Assembly (NCBI GenBank): GCA_903905685.1
Contig: CAIVHI010000321.1
Coordinates: 1 to 5,561, forward strand
Length of the DNA: 5,561 nucleotides
Source: an uncultured Bacteroidota bacterium
GTDB lineage: Bacteria > Bacteroidota > Bacteroidia > Chitinophagales > Chitinophagaceae
Direction of reading: 5' to 3'
Under the pieces are notes generated by a model. It saw only the letters and a list, made by a program, of their open reading frames with translations. It was not told the DNA's origin and searched no databases. Shown here in pieces: positions 1 to 5,473 of this stretch (within the stretch, counting starts at the first letter, position 1; each line of letters starts with the position of its first letter). Both the position numbers and the translations under genes were made by a program.

Positions 1-2
1 CG

Positions 3-278
3 CCAACCAACGGTGCCATCACCTTGTCGGCAGAGAGGGTCGGAGAGTCGGTTCGGCTGAAATGCTCGGATACTGGCGTGGGAATGACCCGCGACCAGTT
101 AGACAACCTATTCCGCTCCGACAAATTTTCTTCTACGTATGGCACCGAGGGCGAGCGCGGCACCGGCTTGGGCCTAGTGCTCTGCAATGAGTTCATCAAG
201 GCCAATGGAGGCCAACTTGTTGTGACCAGCACTAAGGGCGAGGGTACTGTCATTGAGATTGTATTGCAAGCCGCCTAA
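3..278 (+). CDS. Sensor histidine kinase, C-terminal part of the ATP-binding domain (5' end outside window)
   Basis: The reading frame is open from the window edge (first full codon at base 3) to TAA at 276-278, giving 91 visible residues. It is the end of a HATPase_c domain of a two-component sensor kinase, which binds ATP and phosphorylates a histidine lying upstream. The visible part opens with PTNGAITLSA, which normally follows the N box. The G1 box DTGVGM (bases 69-86) and the G2 box GTGLGL (159-176) follow, with F-box-like LFRSDKFSS between them. The ending NGGQLVVTSTKGEGTVIEIVL is the usual last strand pair of the fold. The protein stops right after this domain, so no receiver domain is fused at its C-terminus. 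The TTG at 24 is inside the domain and is not the true start. The N-terminal sensor region, and so the signal, cannot be seen. Kinase assignment is firm; its partner is unknown. Confidence 0.93.
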   Translation, partial: PTNGAITLSAERVGESVRLKCSDTGVGMTRDQLDNLFRSDKFSSTYGTEGERGTGLGLVLCNEFIKANGGQLVVTSTKGEGTVIEIVLQAA

Positions 279-762
279 TAGGCAATACACTATTTGTCAA
301 TTCAAGGTTTTTCTTCCGTGCATTTTCCTGTCATTGCCGAGCCGGGTCCAAAGCGTAGAGATCCAAAGGCCACTCCTCGGGCAACACCTAATTTTCCTAT
401 ATATTTCTGCACCTTTGAACCACATGTTGCGGCATCCCGTTGTTCTCCATATCGGCCCTATGATACGCGCCATTAGATGATGTCTTATTCATTAGGCATC
501 GTTCTCCGGGTAAGCGGAGAGTTTATATACGCATGGTGCCTTCCGATTCTGCAAACCGCTTTACGCAAAAGAGAGACTCGTAGGTGATATTCGCTGGACG
601 GTCTGGTTTAAATCGCCTGTAGTTTGATTATGCGCTACTGTATCTCACAAGTAACGGAAACATTCGCTAAACGGATGTGCCGAACTATGCTAATATCTGA
701 AAACGAAGAAGCCGGTCGCAAAATGTACGACCGGCTTCCACTATGAAAATTTGTTGCGAACG
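279..762. other. Intergenic stretch with no credible gene
   Basis: This stretch of 484 bases lies between the kinase stop and the stop of tonB. The only open frames are two short overlapping plus-strand ones (to 476 and 480) with no recognisable domain and unlikely composition. One of them begins inside the kinase gene. A 6-bp stem-loop at 503-520 (TCTCCG, 6-base loop, CGGAGA), followed by GTTTATAT, could be a weak terminator for plus-strand transcription, but it lies 224 bases after the kinase stop. A smaller imperfect hairpin sits at 661-677. The strong hairpin at 708-738 is listed separately. I see no TAnnTTTG promoter, tRNA or repeat array here. It could hold a small RNA or the remains of a decayed gene, but nothing in the sequence shows that. 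Confidence 0.6.
708..738 (-). terminator. Intrinsic terminator of the exbB-exbD-exbD-tonB operon
   Basis: An 11-bp perfect inverted repeat (GAAGCCGGTCG at 708-718 and CGACCGGCTTC at 728-738) has a 9-base loop. It begins 24 bases past the tonB stop codon on the minus strand. Read in that direction the stem is followed by TTCGTTTTC, a U-rich but interrupted tail. Position and form fit a rho-independent terminator for the operon. In the plus direction the stem is followed by CACTATGAAAATTTG, a poor U-tract, so it is less likely to work both ways. Confidence 0.65.
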
Positions 763-1554
763 TTATTCGAGCTTGAAGTTGATGGGCAATGTGAAGTAAA
801 CCTTAACGGGGTTACCGTTTTGCTTACCGGGCTTCCATTTGGGCATGGCCTGTACCACGCGCAAAGCTTCTTCATCGCAACCTGCACCTATCTTTTTCAA
901 GATGGTAAACTCGCTGATGGAGCCATCTTCGTTCACCACGAATTTTACTACCACGCGTCCTTGTACGTTGCTCTCGCGGGCTTGGTCGGGATACCGGAGG
1001 TTTTTCTCGAGATATTCGTTCAAGTCATACGAAGGAGCAGGCATTTGTTCTACGTAAGTAAAGATTTTGGGTGGCGGCGGTGGCGCTTCAACTACACCGT
1101 TGCCTTTGTCGGCCACAATTCCCGGGTCAATCCCGTTCACATCTCCCTTTTCGTCTTTCGGACCGGAAGCAGTGATTTTCTCTTGTGGTGGCGGCACGTC
1201 TTCCACGCGCACGTCCTTATCTTCCTTAATTATCGGCGGTGTAAACTTAACCGTAGGCTTCACCGGTGGAGGAGGAGGGGGAGGAGGTGGTGGTGGTGGT
1301 TTGTTGGGGTCAATGGGTGGCGGTTCGGCCAACGTCACTTGCTTTACATTGATGATGTCCTTTTTCTTTTCTTTAATGCTCGAGTTGATGATGGCATAGC
1401 CAGCCGTTACGGCCCCTATGCACAAAAGCACAAGCATGGATCTCACTACGCGCTTGGGGTAGTTCCTACGGAGCTCATAGCCACCGTAGGCTTTGTTGCG
1501 ACCATCGAAGACGATGTCGAGGTAGTCGCTGTTGAGAATTTTGTTGATATCCAT
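763..1554 (-). CDS. tonB: Energy transducer TonB
   Basis: A 263-residue protein that links the ExbB/ExbD motor to outer-membrane TonB-dependent transporters. Residues 1-37 are a cytoplasmic segment with the Bacteroidota TonB block GRNKAYGGYELRRNY (18-32). One membrane anchor spans about 38-57. A periplasmic proline-rich spacer follows, with PPP at 78-80, twelve consecutive prolines at 86-97, PPP at 121-123 and five prolines at 158-162. The C-terminal TonB domain covers about 180-262. It has YP (188-189), GRVVVKFVVNEDGSI (199-213), the CDEEALRVVQAMPKWKPG region (226-243) and a final PINFKLE; this is the part that grips the TonB box of transporters. The ATG at 1552-1554 suits the family because the cytoplasmic block comes directly after it; no clear Shine-Dalgarno site precedes it. 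It is the last gene of the operon, 69 bases after exbD copy 2 and followed by a terminator. Length is normal for a TonB of this phylum. The substrate served cannot be told from the sequence. Confidence 0.96.
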   Translation of the reverse strand: MDINKILNSDYLDIVFDGRNKAYGGYELRRNYPKRVVRSMLVLLCIGAVTAGYAIINSSIKEKKKDIINVKQVTLAEPPPIDPNKPPPPPPPPPPPPVKPTVKFTPPIIKEDKDVRVEDVPPPQEKITASGPKDEKGDVNGIDPGIVADKGNGVVEAPPPPPKIFTYVEQMPAPSYDLNEYLEKNLRYPDQARESNVQGRVVVKFVVNEDGSISEFTILKKIGAGCDEEALRVVQAMPKWKPGKQNGNPVKVYFTLPINFKLE

Positions 1555-1623
1555 AATCTGTTACGCTAAGGTTACAAAAAAATGTTGCTGTTCAAATTTG
1601 ATCGGTACTGATAGGCGCAATGG

Positions 1624-2220
1624 TTATTTCTTTCCGGGGTTGGCATCTTCGGTGGCCTTAATCCATCCTTGTTCCAAATCGGAGATGTCTACAATGGCAT
1701 ACACCTTGATATCGTTGATGTTCATTTCATCGAGGATGTTCACCAAGTCGCTATAAGTACTTGTGGTATCGGCCTTGATGAGGATGGTGGTCTCGTCTTT
1801 TTCGCCGAGTTCACCTGTTTTCTTCAATCCGTCCACTTTCTTCTTCTTGGCAATGATTTCGTCGCGGATGCCCTTGGTGCTGGAGAACGTGGTCACCTGA
1901 ATATCAGGCGCATGTTCGGGGTCGTCACCTATCCCTTCGTAGTAGTACACACGATGGTTTCTGCTCAACAGCACAGTAAGGGCCGCACTCTTTTTTACTT
2001 TGTTCTTCTCCTCGATAGTCAAATTCTTGTCGTTATACGGCATGTTGATTTCCATGGTTTTGGGTTTGGCCATGGTGGTCGTATAAATGAAGAACGTGAT
2101 GAGGAGGAACCCGAGATCCACCATTGGGGTCAAATCTATTCGAGTAGAAAGTTTTTTGCTTTTCTTGACGCCGGGGCCTTTTTTATGGCCCCCGCTACTC
2201 GAGGTATCTAATTCTGCCAT
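1624..2220 (-). CDS. exbD: ExbD/TolR-family biopolymer transporter, copy 2 (operon-distal)
   Basis: A 198-residue ExbD-type subunit of the proton-driven TonB motor. Residues 1-27 are a basic cytoplasmic tail (GGHKKGPGVKKSKKL). The single membrane helix, about 29-50, contains TPMVDLGFLLITFF. Asp35 there aligns with the essential proton-carrying aspartate of ExbD (Asp25 in E. coli). The rest is periplasmic and ends in an ExbD-like fold with TTILIKADTTSTYSDLVNIL near 143-162 and VYAIVDISD near 172-180. At 198 residues it is well over the roughly 140 of E. coli ExbD. The excess is mainly a charged periplasmic stretch (about 62-142, with VKKSAALTVLLSRNHRVYYY and a lysine-rich part). The ATG at 2218-2220 is preceded by TAAAACGAC, with no strong ribosome binding site. 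The gap to exbD copy 1 is 60 bases and to tonB 69 bases, so cotranscription is likely. It may pair with copy 1 as a heterodimer; that is inference. Confidence 0.94.
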   Translation of the reverse strand: MAELDTSSSGGHKKGPGVKKSKKLSTRIDLTPMVDLGFLLITFFIYTTTMAKPKTMEINMPYNDKNLTIEEKNKVKKSAALTVLLSRNHRVYYYEGIGDDPEHAPDIQVTTFSSTKGIRDEIIAKKKKVDGLKKTGELGEKDETTILIKADTTSTYSDLVNILDEMNINDIKVYAIVDISDLEQGWIKATEDANPGKK

Positions 2221-2280
2221 GTCGTTTTAGGCTTTTTCGTTAATAATGTTGTTTGCTGGTCTGTTTTACATTGTTTCCCG

Positions 2281-2943
2281 TTAGGACTTTTTCTCTCCTG
2301 CATGGGCATCATCATAAGCTGCAGTTCCCGACGGGATGGCCTTCAAGTTGGTAATCAAGTTGAACTTGAAAATCTTTTCTCCTTCGAAGGTCTTGATGAT
2401 TTTTTGCACATTCGGGAAGGAAGCGTCTCCATCTGCCTTGATACATATGCGCAGCCTGTTGTTGGTATTGCGGGCACTGTTCACCCAAGCTGCCAATTCG
2501 TTGTTGGGGGCAAAGGCGTTGGTGTCGGCAGGTATGCCGGGTGCGGCAGATATGAGTTGCTTCTGCTGGTCGGGTGGGGCACCCAAGAACGACTTCAATT
2601 GGTTCAACGGTACACCGATAGAGGAACCCAATGCGAAGGAATTGATTTCGTCAGGTGTGAGACCCAACTTTTTTTCAGAATTGATGTCTTCAATCAGGTC
2701 TTTACGCTTCAATTTGTTGTCGATGGAGAAGAATATCCTACCCTTTGGGTCCACCGTAATCATCATGATGTCTACGTCGGGAAGGGTGATTTGGGAGATG
2801 GATGACGGTGTCACCACAACCACCGGCTCGTCCGGCTTGAATTTGGTTGCCAACATGAAGAATGACAGCAGCAGGAAAGCTACATCGCACATCGCCGTCA
2901 TGTCGATGTTGGTGCTTTTCCGTGGAAGTTTGGCGTGAGGCAT
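2281..2943 (-). CDS. exbD: ExbD/TolR-family biopolymer transporter, copy 1 (operon-proximal)
   Basis: A 220-residue ExbD-type protein. After a short basic tail (PHAKLPRKST) comes the membrane helix at about 13-34, with DMTAMCDVAFLLLSFFML. Asp20 takes the place of the conserved proton-carrying aspartate. The TP of the usual ExbD signature is replaced by TA. The periplasmic part has VVVTPSSISQITLPDVDIMM (about 42-61), then ITVDPKGRIFFSIDNK, as in the ExbD fold. It then has a long insert rich in Pro, Ala and Gln (about 108-155, around GAPPDQQKQLISAAPGIPAD) before the LRICIKADGDASFPNVQKI segment. It differs clearly from copy 2 in insert and length, so this is an old paralogue and not a recent duplication. 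The ATG at 2941-2943 has AGAAGAAA just upstream, a weak possible ribosome binding site. The 151-base gap to exbB is the widest in the operon and contains two dyads. The membrane signature makes the family call firm. Confidence 0.94.
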   Translation of the reverse strand: MPHAKLPRKSTNIDMTAMCDVAFLLLSFFMLATKFKPDEPVVVVTPSSISQITLPDVDIMMITVDPKGRIFFSIDNKLKRKDLIEDINSEKKLGLTPDEINSFALGSSIGVPLNQLKSFLGAPPDQQKQLISAAPGIPADTNAFAPNNELAAWVNSARNTNNRLRICIKADGDASFPNVQKIIKTFEGEKIFKFNLITNLKAIPSGTAAYDDAHAGEKKS

Positions 2944-2976
2944 AATTTGTTTCTTCTGTTTATTAAGACGCAGGAA

Positions 2977-2993
2977 TTTGTGGATTCCACAAA
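2977..2993. repeat. Short inverted repeat upstream of exbD copy 1
   Basis: A perfect dyad of 8-base arms about one central base, TTTGTGGA-T-TCCACAAA, starts 34 bases upstream of the exbD copy 1 start codon. As DNA it has the shape of a small operator for a dimeric regulator. As RNA it could only form a 7-bp hairpin with a 3-base loop and is not followed by a U-tract in the operon direction, so it is a poor terminator. No known regulator site is recognised. Confidence 0.5.
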
Positions 2994-3014
2994 ATTTTTC
3001 CCGTTTTTTTTAAT

Positions 3015-3078
3015 TTGGAAGGGAGATTCTCTAACGTAACGGGTTTAACCGATGATGTCTAGAAAATCTCCCTTCCAA
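3015..3078 (-). repeat. Long stem-loop in the exbB-exbD gap (possible mRNA processing or stability element)
   Basis: Two perfectly complementary 14-base arms, TTGGAAGGGAGATT (3015-3028) and AATCTCCCTTCCAA (3065-3078), enclose 36 bases. After one mismatch four more pairs are possible (TCTA 3030-3033 with TAGA 3060-3063). The stem begins 17 bases past the exbB stop in the operon direction. It is followed there by AAATTAAAAAAAA and not by a U-tract, so it does not look like an intrinsic terminator. A stable 3' hairpin could protect an exbB message and favour more ExbB than ExbD, which would fit the excess of ExbB in the known motor. That role is inference. Confidence 0.6.
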
Positions 3079-3094
3079 TAATCGTAATCAAGGC

Positions 3095-3949
3095 TTATTT
3101 GTACTGGGAAGCGAAGCTTTGCGTAAGCGTAAAGCCGCTTTCATCGATACCGTAAGTGATACCGTCAATCAAAGTGGTGAAGAAATTGTAAGCAATGATG
3201 GCGATAAATGAAGTGCTGATACCCAATGCGGTATTGATCAAGGCTTCCGAGATACCGCCGGCGAGTGCACCTGCATCCGGAGCACCTGCGTTCGACATCG
3301 CCGCGAATGAACGAATCATCCCCATTACGGTACCGAACAGACCCAACAGGGTTGCGCAAGAAGAAATAGTGGAAAGGAATACCAGGTTTTTCTCCAACAT
3401 AGGCACTTCCAAAGCGGTTGCTTCTTCAATTTCCTTTTGGATGCTCAATACCTTTTGGTCGGTGTCGATATCGTTGGCCGAAGTCATTTCACGATACTTA
3501 ACCAAACCGGAACGCATTACATTGCCAACCGAACCTGCTTGTTTGTCGCATTCTGAAATTGCGGCATCCATATTTTTATTCGCAAGGTGGTATTGAACTT
3601 TGCGAACGAATTCGCCGCCGTCCATCTTTCCACGTGCCTTGAACACCGTAAGTGCCCTTTCAACGATGAAGCACAGCAGGGTAAGCAGGGTGCCAATCAA
3701 AACCGGCACAACGAACCCGCCGGAGTACATCAATCCGAACACATTGCCTTCTTTGGGTTTCATCCTCAATTCCCCGTCTTTAAAGTTACCCGGACTACCC
3801 AACACGAAATTGAACACAAGAACGGCCACGGCTACGCATGCGGCAACTACCAGAAAATTGATCAAAAAATTGTTGGTACTTTTCGGCTTACCCGCATGGC
3901 TTCCTTGGTTTGCGGCTGGTTTCGGTGCGGCTGTTTTTACATCTGCCAT
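3095..3949 (-). CDS. exbB: ExbB/TolQ/MotA-family proton channel subunit
   Basis: A 284-residue inner-membrane protein forming the channel of the TonB motor. Proton flow between ExbB and ExbD drives TonB. Residues 1-27 are a cytoplasmic-looking Ala/Pro/Lys-rich tail. A first hydrophobic helix (28-50) is additional to the three of E. coli ExbB. Helices at about 78-103, 188-215 and 232-262 match the family core. The signature of the second core helix is TLLGLFGTVMGMIRSF (200-215). That of the third is GGISEALINTALGISTSFIA (231-250). Glu235 aligns with the conserved functional glutamate of ExbB (Glu176 in E. coli). A cytoplasmic domain lies at about 104-187. It is the first gene of the operon, with its ATG about 52 bases after the predicted transcription start. 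The long tail and fourth helix are often seen in Bacteroidota members of this family. TolQ is the alternative name, but the following tonB favours ExbB. Confidence 0.96.
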   Translation of the reverse strand: MADVKTAAPKPAANQGSHAGKPKSTNNFLINFLVVAACVAVAVLVFNFVLGSPGNFKDGELRMKPKEGNVFGLMYSGGFVVPVLIGTLLTLLCFIVERALTVFKARGKMDGGEFVRKVQYHLANKNMDAAISECDKQAGSVGNVMRSGLVKYREMTSANDIDTDQKVLSIQKEIEEATALEVPMLEKNLVFLSTISSCATLLGLFGTVMGMIRSFAAMSNAGAPDAGALAGGISEALINTALGISTSFIAIIAYNFFTTLIDGITYGIDESGFTLTQSFASQYK

Positions 3950-4006
3950 AAATCTAATTTTGTTTTTGACTTTTTAGTTGAGTTGTTGCTACTGATTGTG
4001 CAATTG

Positions 4007-4036
4007 CAAAGATATATTTAGCAACCAAAAAAACAA
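4007..4036 (-). promoter_or_regulatory. Predicted promoter of the exbB operon, Bacteroidota type
   Basis: On the minus strand, TATCTTTG (4007-4014) matches the TAnnTTTG -7 box of Bacteroidota. A TTG (4034-4036) lies 19 bases upstream, as expected for the -33 element. Transcription should begin near 4001-4003, leaving a leader of about 52 bases before the exbB ATG. The surrounding DNA is AT-rich. The match was found by reading; no experiment or scoring supports it. Confidence 0.6.
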
Positions 4037-4280
4037 TTTGGCCCCCAAAAAAAATGTTCGCGCTTCAGCTCGATACATTTTAAGGGTGGTTTGTCGGTAT
4101 CGTGATTGCCACTGCATTGTAAGTAACGGGATTGCCGTTGGGATATTGTATGCAAGGCATTGACTTTGTTTTTTTGCCCAGCACCGCTGAATTGTCGGCA
4201 TGAGGCGGGAAAGTAATGCCTACAACCATTTGCCGTAAGGTTTTGTGTGCCGACCCCAGATTATATAGTTGTTTTTTCGT
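4037..4280. other. Divergent intergenic region between exbB and the receiver gene
   Basis: About 245 bases lie between two divergent predicted promoters. A minus-strand open frame of 70 codons across 3989-4201 overlaps the exbB promoter and shows no family features, so I do not call it. The region has a C5-A8 tract near 4042-4054, a small hairpin (AACGG/CCGTT, 4125-4139), and 7-base arms GTCGGCA (4194-4200) and TGCCGAC (4248-4254) set 47 bases apart. None is clearly functional. Nothing resembling a Fur box is obvious. Confidence 0.5.
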
Positions 4281-4281
4281 T

Positions 4282-4313
4282 TTGGTTTTTGAGAACTTAT
4301 TTTATTACTTTTG
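4282..4313 (+). promoter_or_regulatory. Predicted promoter of the receiver-HPt gene pair, Bacteroidota type
   Basis: TACTTTTG (4306-4313) matches TAnnTTTG exactly. A TTG at 4282-4284, within TTTTGG, is 21 bases upstream, inside the accepted spacing for the -33 element. Transcription would begin close to 4318-4320, so the leader before the TTG start codon at 4333 would be only about 13-15 bases. It would drive both the receiver and HPt genes. Confidence 0.55.
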
Positions 4314-4332
4314 AACCAATATTCGGTGTTTT

Positions 4333-4713
4333 TTGGCTTACAGTATCGAAGGTGTCAGAATTTTGGTTGTCGAGGACAATACGTTGAACCAACGTATCGT
4401 CAAATTGATGCTCGGAAAATTGGGTGCCGTCACAACGGGGGCGCTTAATGGGCAAGAGGCTATCGACTTATTGGTCGACGGAGCTTTCGATATCGTCCTC
4501 ATGGACTTGAACATGCCGGTAATGGATGGCTACGAAACCACGGCCTACATCAGGAACGTCATGAATAGTAGAATTCCAATCGTTGCCCTCACTGCCGACG
4601 AAATGACCGGCAACGATGGTGCCGTAATTGCAGCAGGAATGAATGCGGGTATCACTAAGCCGTTTGACCCCGACCAGATTTGTAAACTTATCAGAACGTT
4701 AATCGACAATTAA
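4333..4713 (+). CDS. Stand-alone response regulator receiver domain protein (CheY-like)
   Basis: A 126-residue protein made of one receiver domain and nothing else, so it is likely to pass phosphate on or act through protein contacts and not bind DNA. All receiver landmarks are present: acidic pair Glu14-Asp15 in ILVVEDN, phosphoacceptor Asp58 in LMDLNMPVMDG, Thr87 in VALTAD, and Lys109-Pro110 in ITKPFD. The TNxRIV-type start (NTLNQRIVKLML) and the alpha-5 ending resemble receiver domains found in hybrid kinases. The start is TTG at 4333. The in-frame stop at 4312-4314 leaves no ATG or GTG before the essential first strand, and the next ATG (codon 26) would remove Asp15. It is followed after 17 bases by an HPt gene, an expected phosphotransfer partner. 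The domain is intact and the call firm; the pathway served is unknown. Confidence 0.94.
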   Translation: MAYSIEGVRILVVEDNTLNQRIVKLMLGKLGAVTTGALNGQEAIDLLVDGAFDIVLMDLNMPVMDGYETTAYIRNVMNSRIPIVALTADEMTGNDGAVIAAGMNAGITKPFDPDQICKLIRTLIDN

Positions 4714-4730
4714 ACAAGCAACAGCAAAAT

Positions 4731-5102
4731 ATGAATTCGGGAATTTTGGATTTGTCTTACCTCTATGAAGTATCAGGCGATGATCCTGCTTATGTCTACG
4801 ACATTCTCTGCCTGTTTCTAGAGAATGTTCCGCTGCAATTGGGTAAGCTGGAGCAATATATTAGGAGTGAGGCAGAATGGTCGGTCATCCAAAAACAGGC
4901 CCACGCGCTGAAATCCAGTGTGCTGTTCGTTAAAATCAAAGGGCTTTACGATGGGTTCTACAGTCTGGAAATGGCTGCAAAGCAAAATACCGGTCGAGAT
5001 ATGATGGTCTCAAAAATCGATGAGATTCTCGCCATTTTTGCTGAAGCTTTGCCGCTGTTGCATGCCGAGCAGGAGAAATGCCTTCAAGCGTCCAAAAAAT
5101 AG
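4731..5102 (+). CDS. Histidine phosphotransfer (HPt) domain protein
   Basis: A 123-residue, mostly helical protein with the HPt motif. QAHALKSSVLFV (56-67) places His58 as the phosphorylated residue, followed by the usual Lys-Ser-Ser. The helix before it (ILCLFLENVPLQLGKLEQYI, 25-44) and the helix after it (YDGFYSLEMAAKQ) fit the four-helix bundle. HPt proteins carry phosphate between receiver domains in multi-step phosphorelays and have no kinase activity. There is no signal peptide or membrane segment, so it is cytoplasmic. The ATG at 4731 is preceded by AAGCAACAGCAAAAT, which is A-rich with no clear Shine-Dalgarno site. The 17-base gap to the receiver gene suggests one transcript and a functional pair. 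The final HAEQEKCLQASKK is a charged tail outside the domain. No clear terminator is visible in the 60 bases before the convergent division gene. Confidence 0.9.
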   Translation: MNSGILDLSYLYEVSGDDPAYVYDILCLFLENVPLQLGKLEQYIRSEAEWSVIQKQAHALKSSVLFVKIKGLYDGFYSLEMAAKQNTGRDMMVSKIDEILAIFAEALPLLHAEQEKCLQASKK

Positions 5103-5162
5103 TGGCCTGTAATAGGGCGGCCAAATGGTGCATTGCGCTTGCCCCATGTATGGTTGCTGTGC

Positions 5163-5459
5163 CTATTTCTTGTCTATCACGTATACGTCTTCTCCTTCCC
5201 TTTTCATGCGGTAGGTTTCCCGCGAATATCTTTCAATGGCAGATGGGTCAGACTGCAACTCCTCTTTCTCCTTTTCCATTTGCGCTATCTCATTGTTGAG
5301 ATAGGTGATGTTGGATCTTACGCCCCGCAATTCCTTCTTCTTCGATTGGAGTGTGAGCCAGTCGTTTTGGTCAAAATAGGTAATCCATACCAAGAATACT
5401 ACCGTGGTAATAAAGTATTTGTTTCCGAGTATCTTGAAAACGACTTGTCTCTTGTTCAT
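5163..5459 (-). CDS. Septum formation initiator family protein (FtsB/DivIC type)
   Basis: A 98-residue bitopic membrane protein of the FtsB/DivIC family, which helps build the cell-division complex with FtsL and FtsQ/DivIB-type partners. A short basic N-terminus (MNKRQVVFK) lies in the cytoplasm and one membrane helix spans about 14-30. A heptad-like coiled coil covers about 35-70 (LQSKKKELRGVRSNITYLNN and then EIAQMEKEKEELQ). The C-terminal part has the typical DPSAIERYSRETYRMKREGEDVYVI pattern, given here only as key points: IERYSRE at 75-81 and GEDVYVI at 89-95. Length is normal for the family. The ATG at 5457-5459 lies 14 bases after a strong stem-loop and 69 bases after the end of the preceding gene. 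No TAnnTTTG promoter is seen between, so expression may depend on read-through. The family is firm; choosing between FtsB and DivIC is not possible here. Confidence 0.9.
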   Translation of the reverse strand: MNKRQVVFKILGNKYFITTVVFLVWITYFDQNDWLTLQSKKKELRGVRSNITYLNNEIAQMEKEKEELQSDPSAIERYSRETYRMKREGEDVYVIDKK

Positions 5460-5473
5460 AGTGGCGACAAATA

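Noticed and set aside
253..480. Two overlapping plus-strand open frames of 60 to 75 codons after the kinase gene
   Set aside because: One starts inside the kinase gene, neither has a recognisable family, and their composition looks random. No promoter or ribosome site supports them.
661..677. Small hairpin CATTCG/CGGATG
   Set aside because: Six pairs including one G-U and no U-tract; expected by chance in a gap of this size.
751..1569. Long plus-strand open frame of 272 codons opposite tonB
   Set aside because: It mirrors the tonB gene, is rich in Phe, His, Arg and Trp from reverse-read codons, and matches no family. The minus-strand TonB is unmistakable.
1669..2938. Plus-strand open frames of 167 to 200 codons opposite the two exbD genes
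   Set aside because: They are antisense shadows of clear ExbD proteins with no domain of their own.
3989..4201. Minus-strand open frame of 70 codons upstream of exbB
   Set aside because: It overlaps the predicted exbB promoter, has no family features and no promoter of its own.
4194..4254. Seven-base inverted repeat GTCGGCA/TGCCGAC in the divergent region
   Set aside because: The arms are 47 bases apart and short; likely chance, and no known operator is matched.
4936..5133. Minus-strand open frame opposite the HPt gene
   Set aside because: It is antisense to an HPt domain with its motif intact, and its product has no recognisable feature.
5103..5162. Possible terminator between the convergent HPt and division genes
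   Set aside because: Only a 5-bp stem (TGGCC/GGCCA at 5103-5123) is seen, with no U-tract in either direction; too weak to call.
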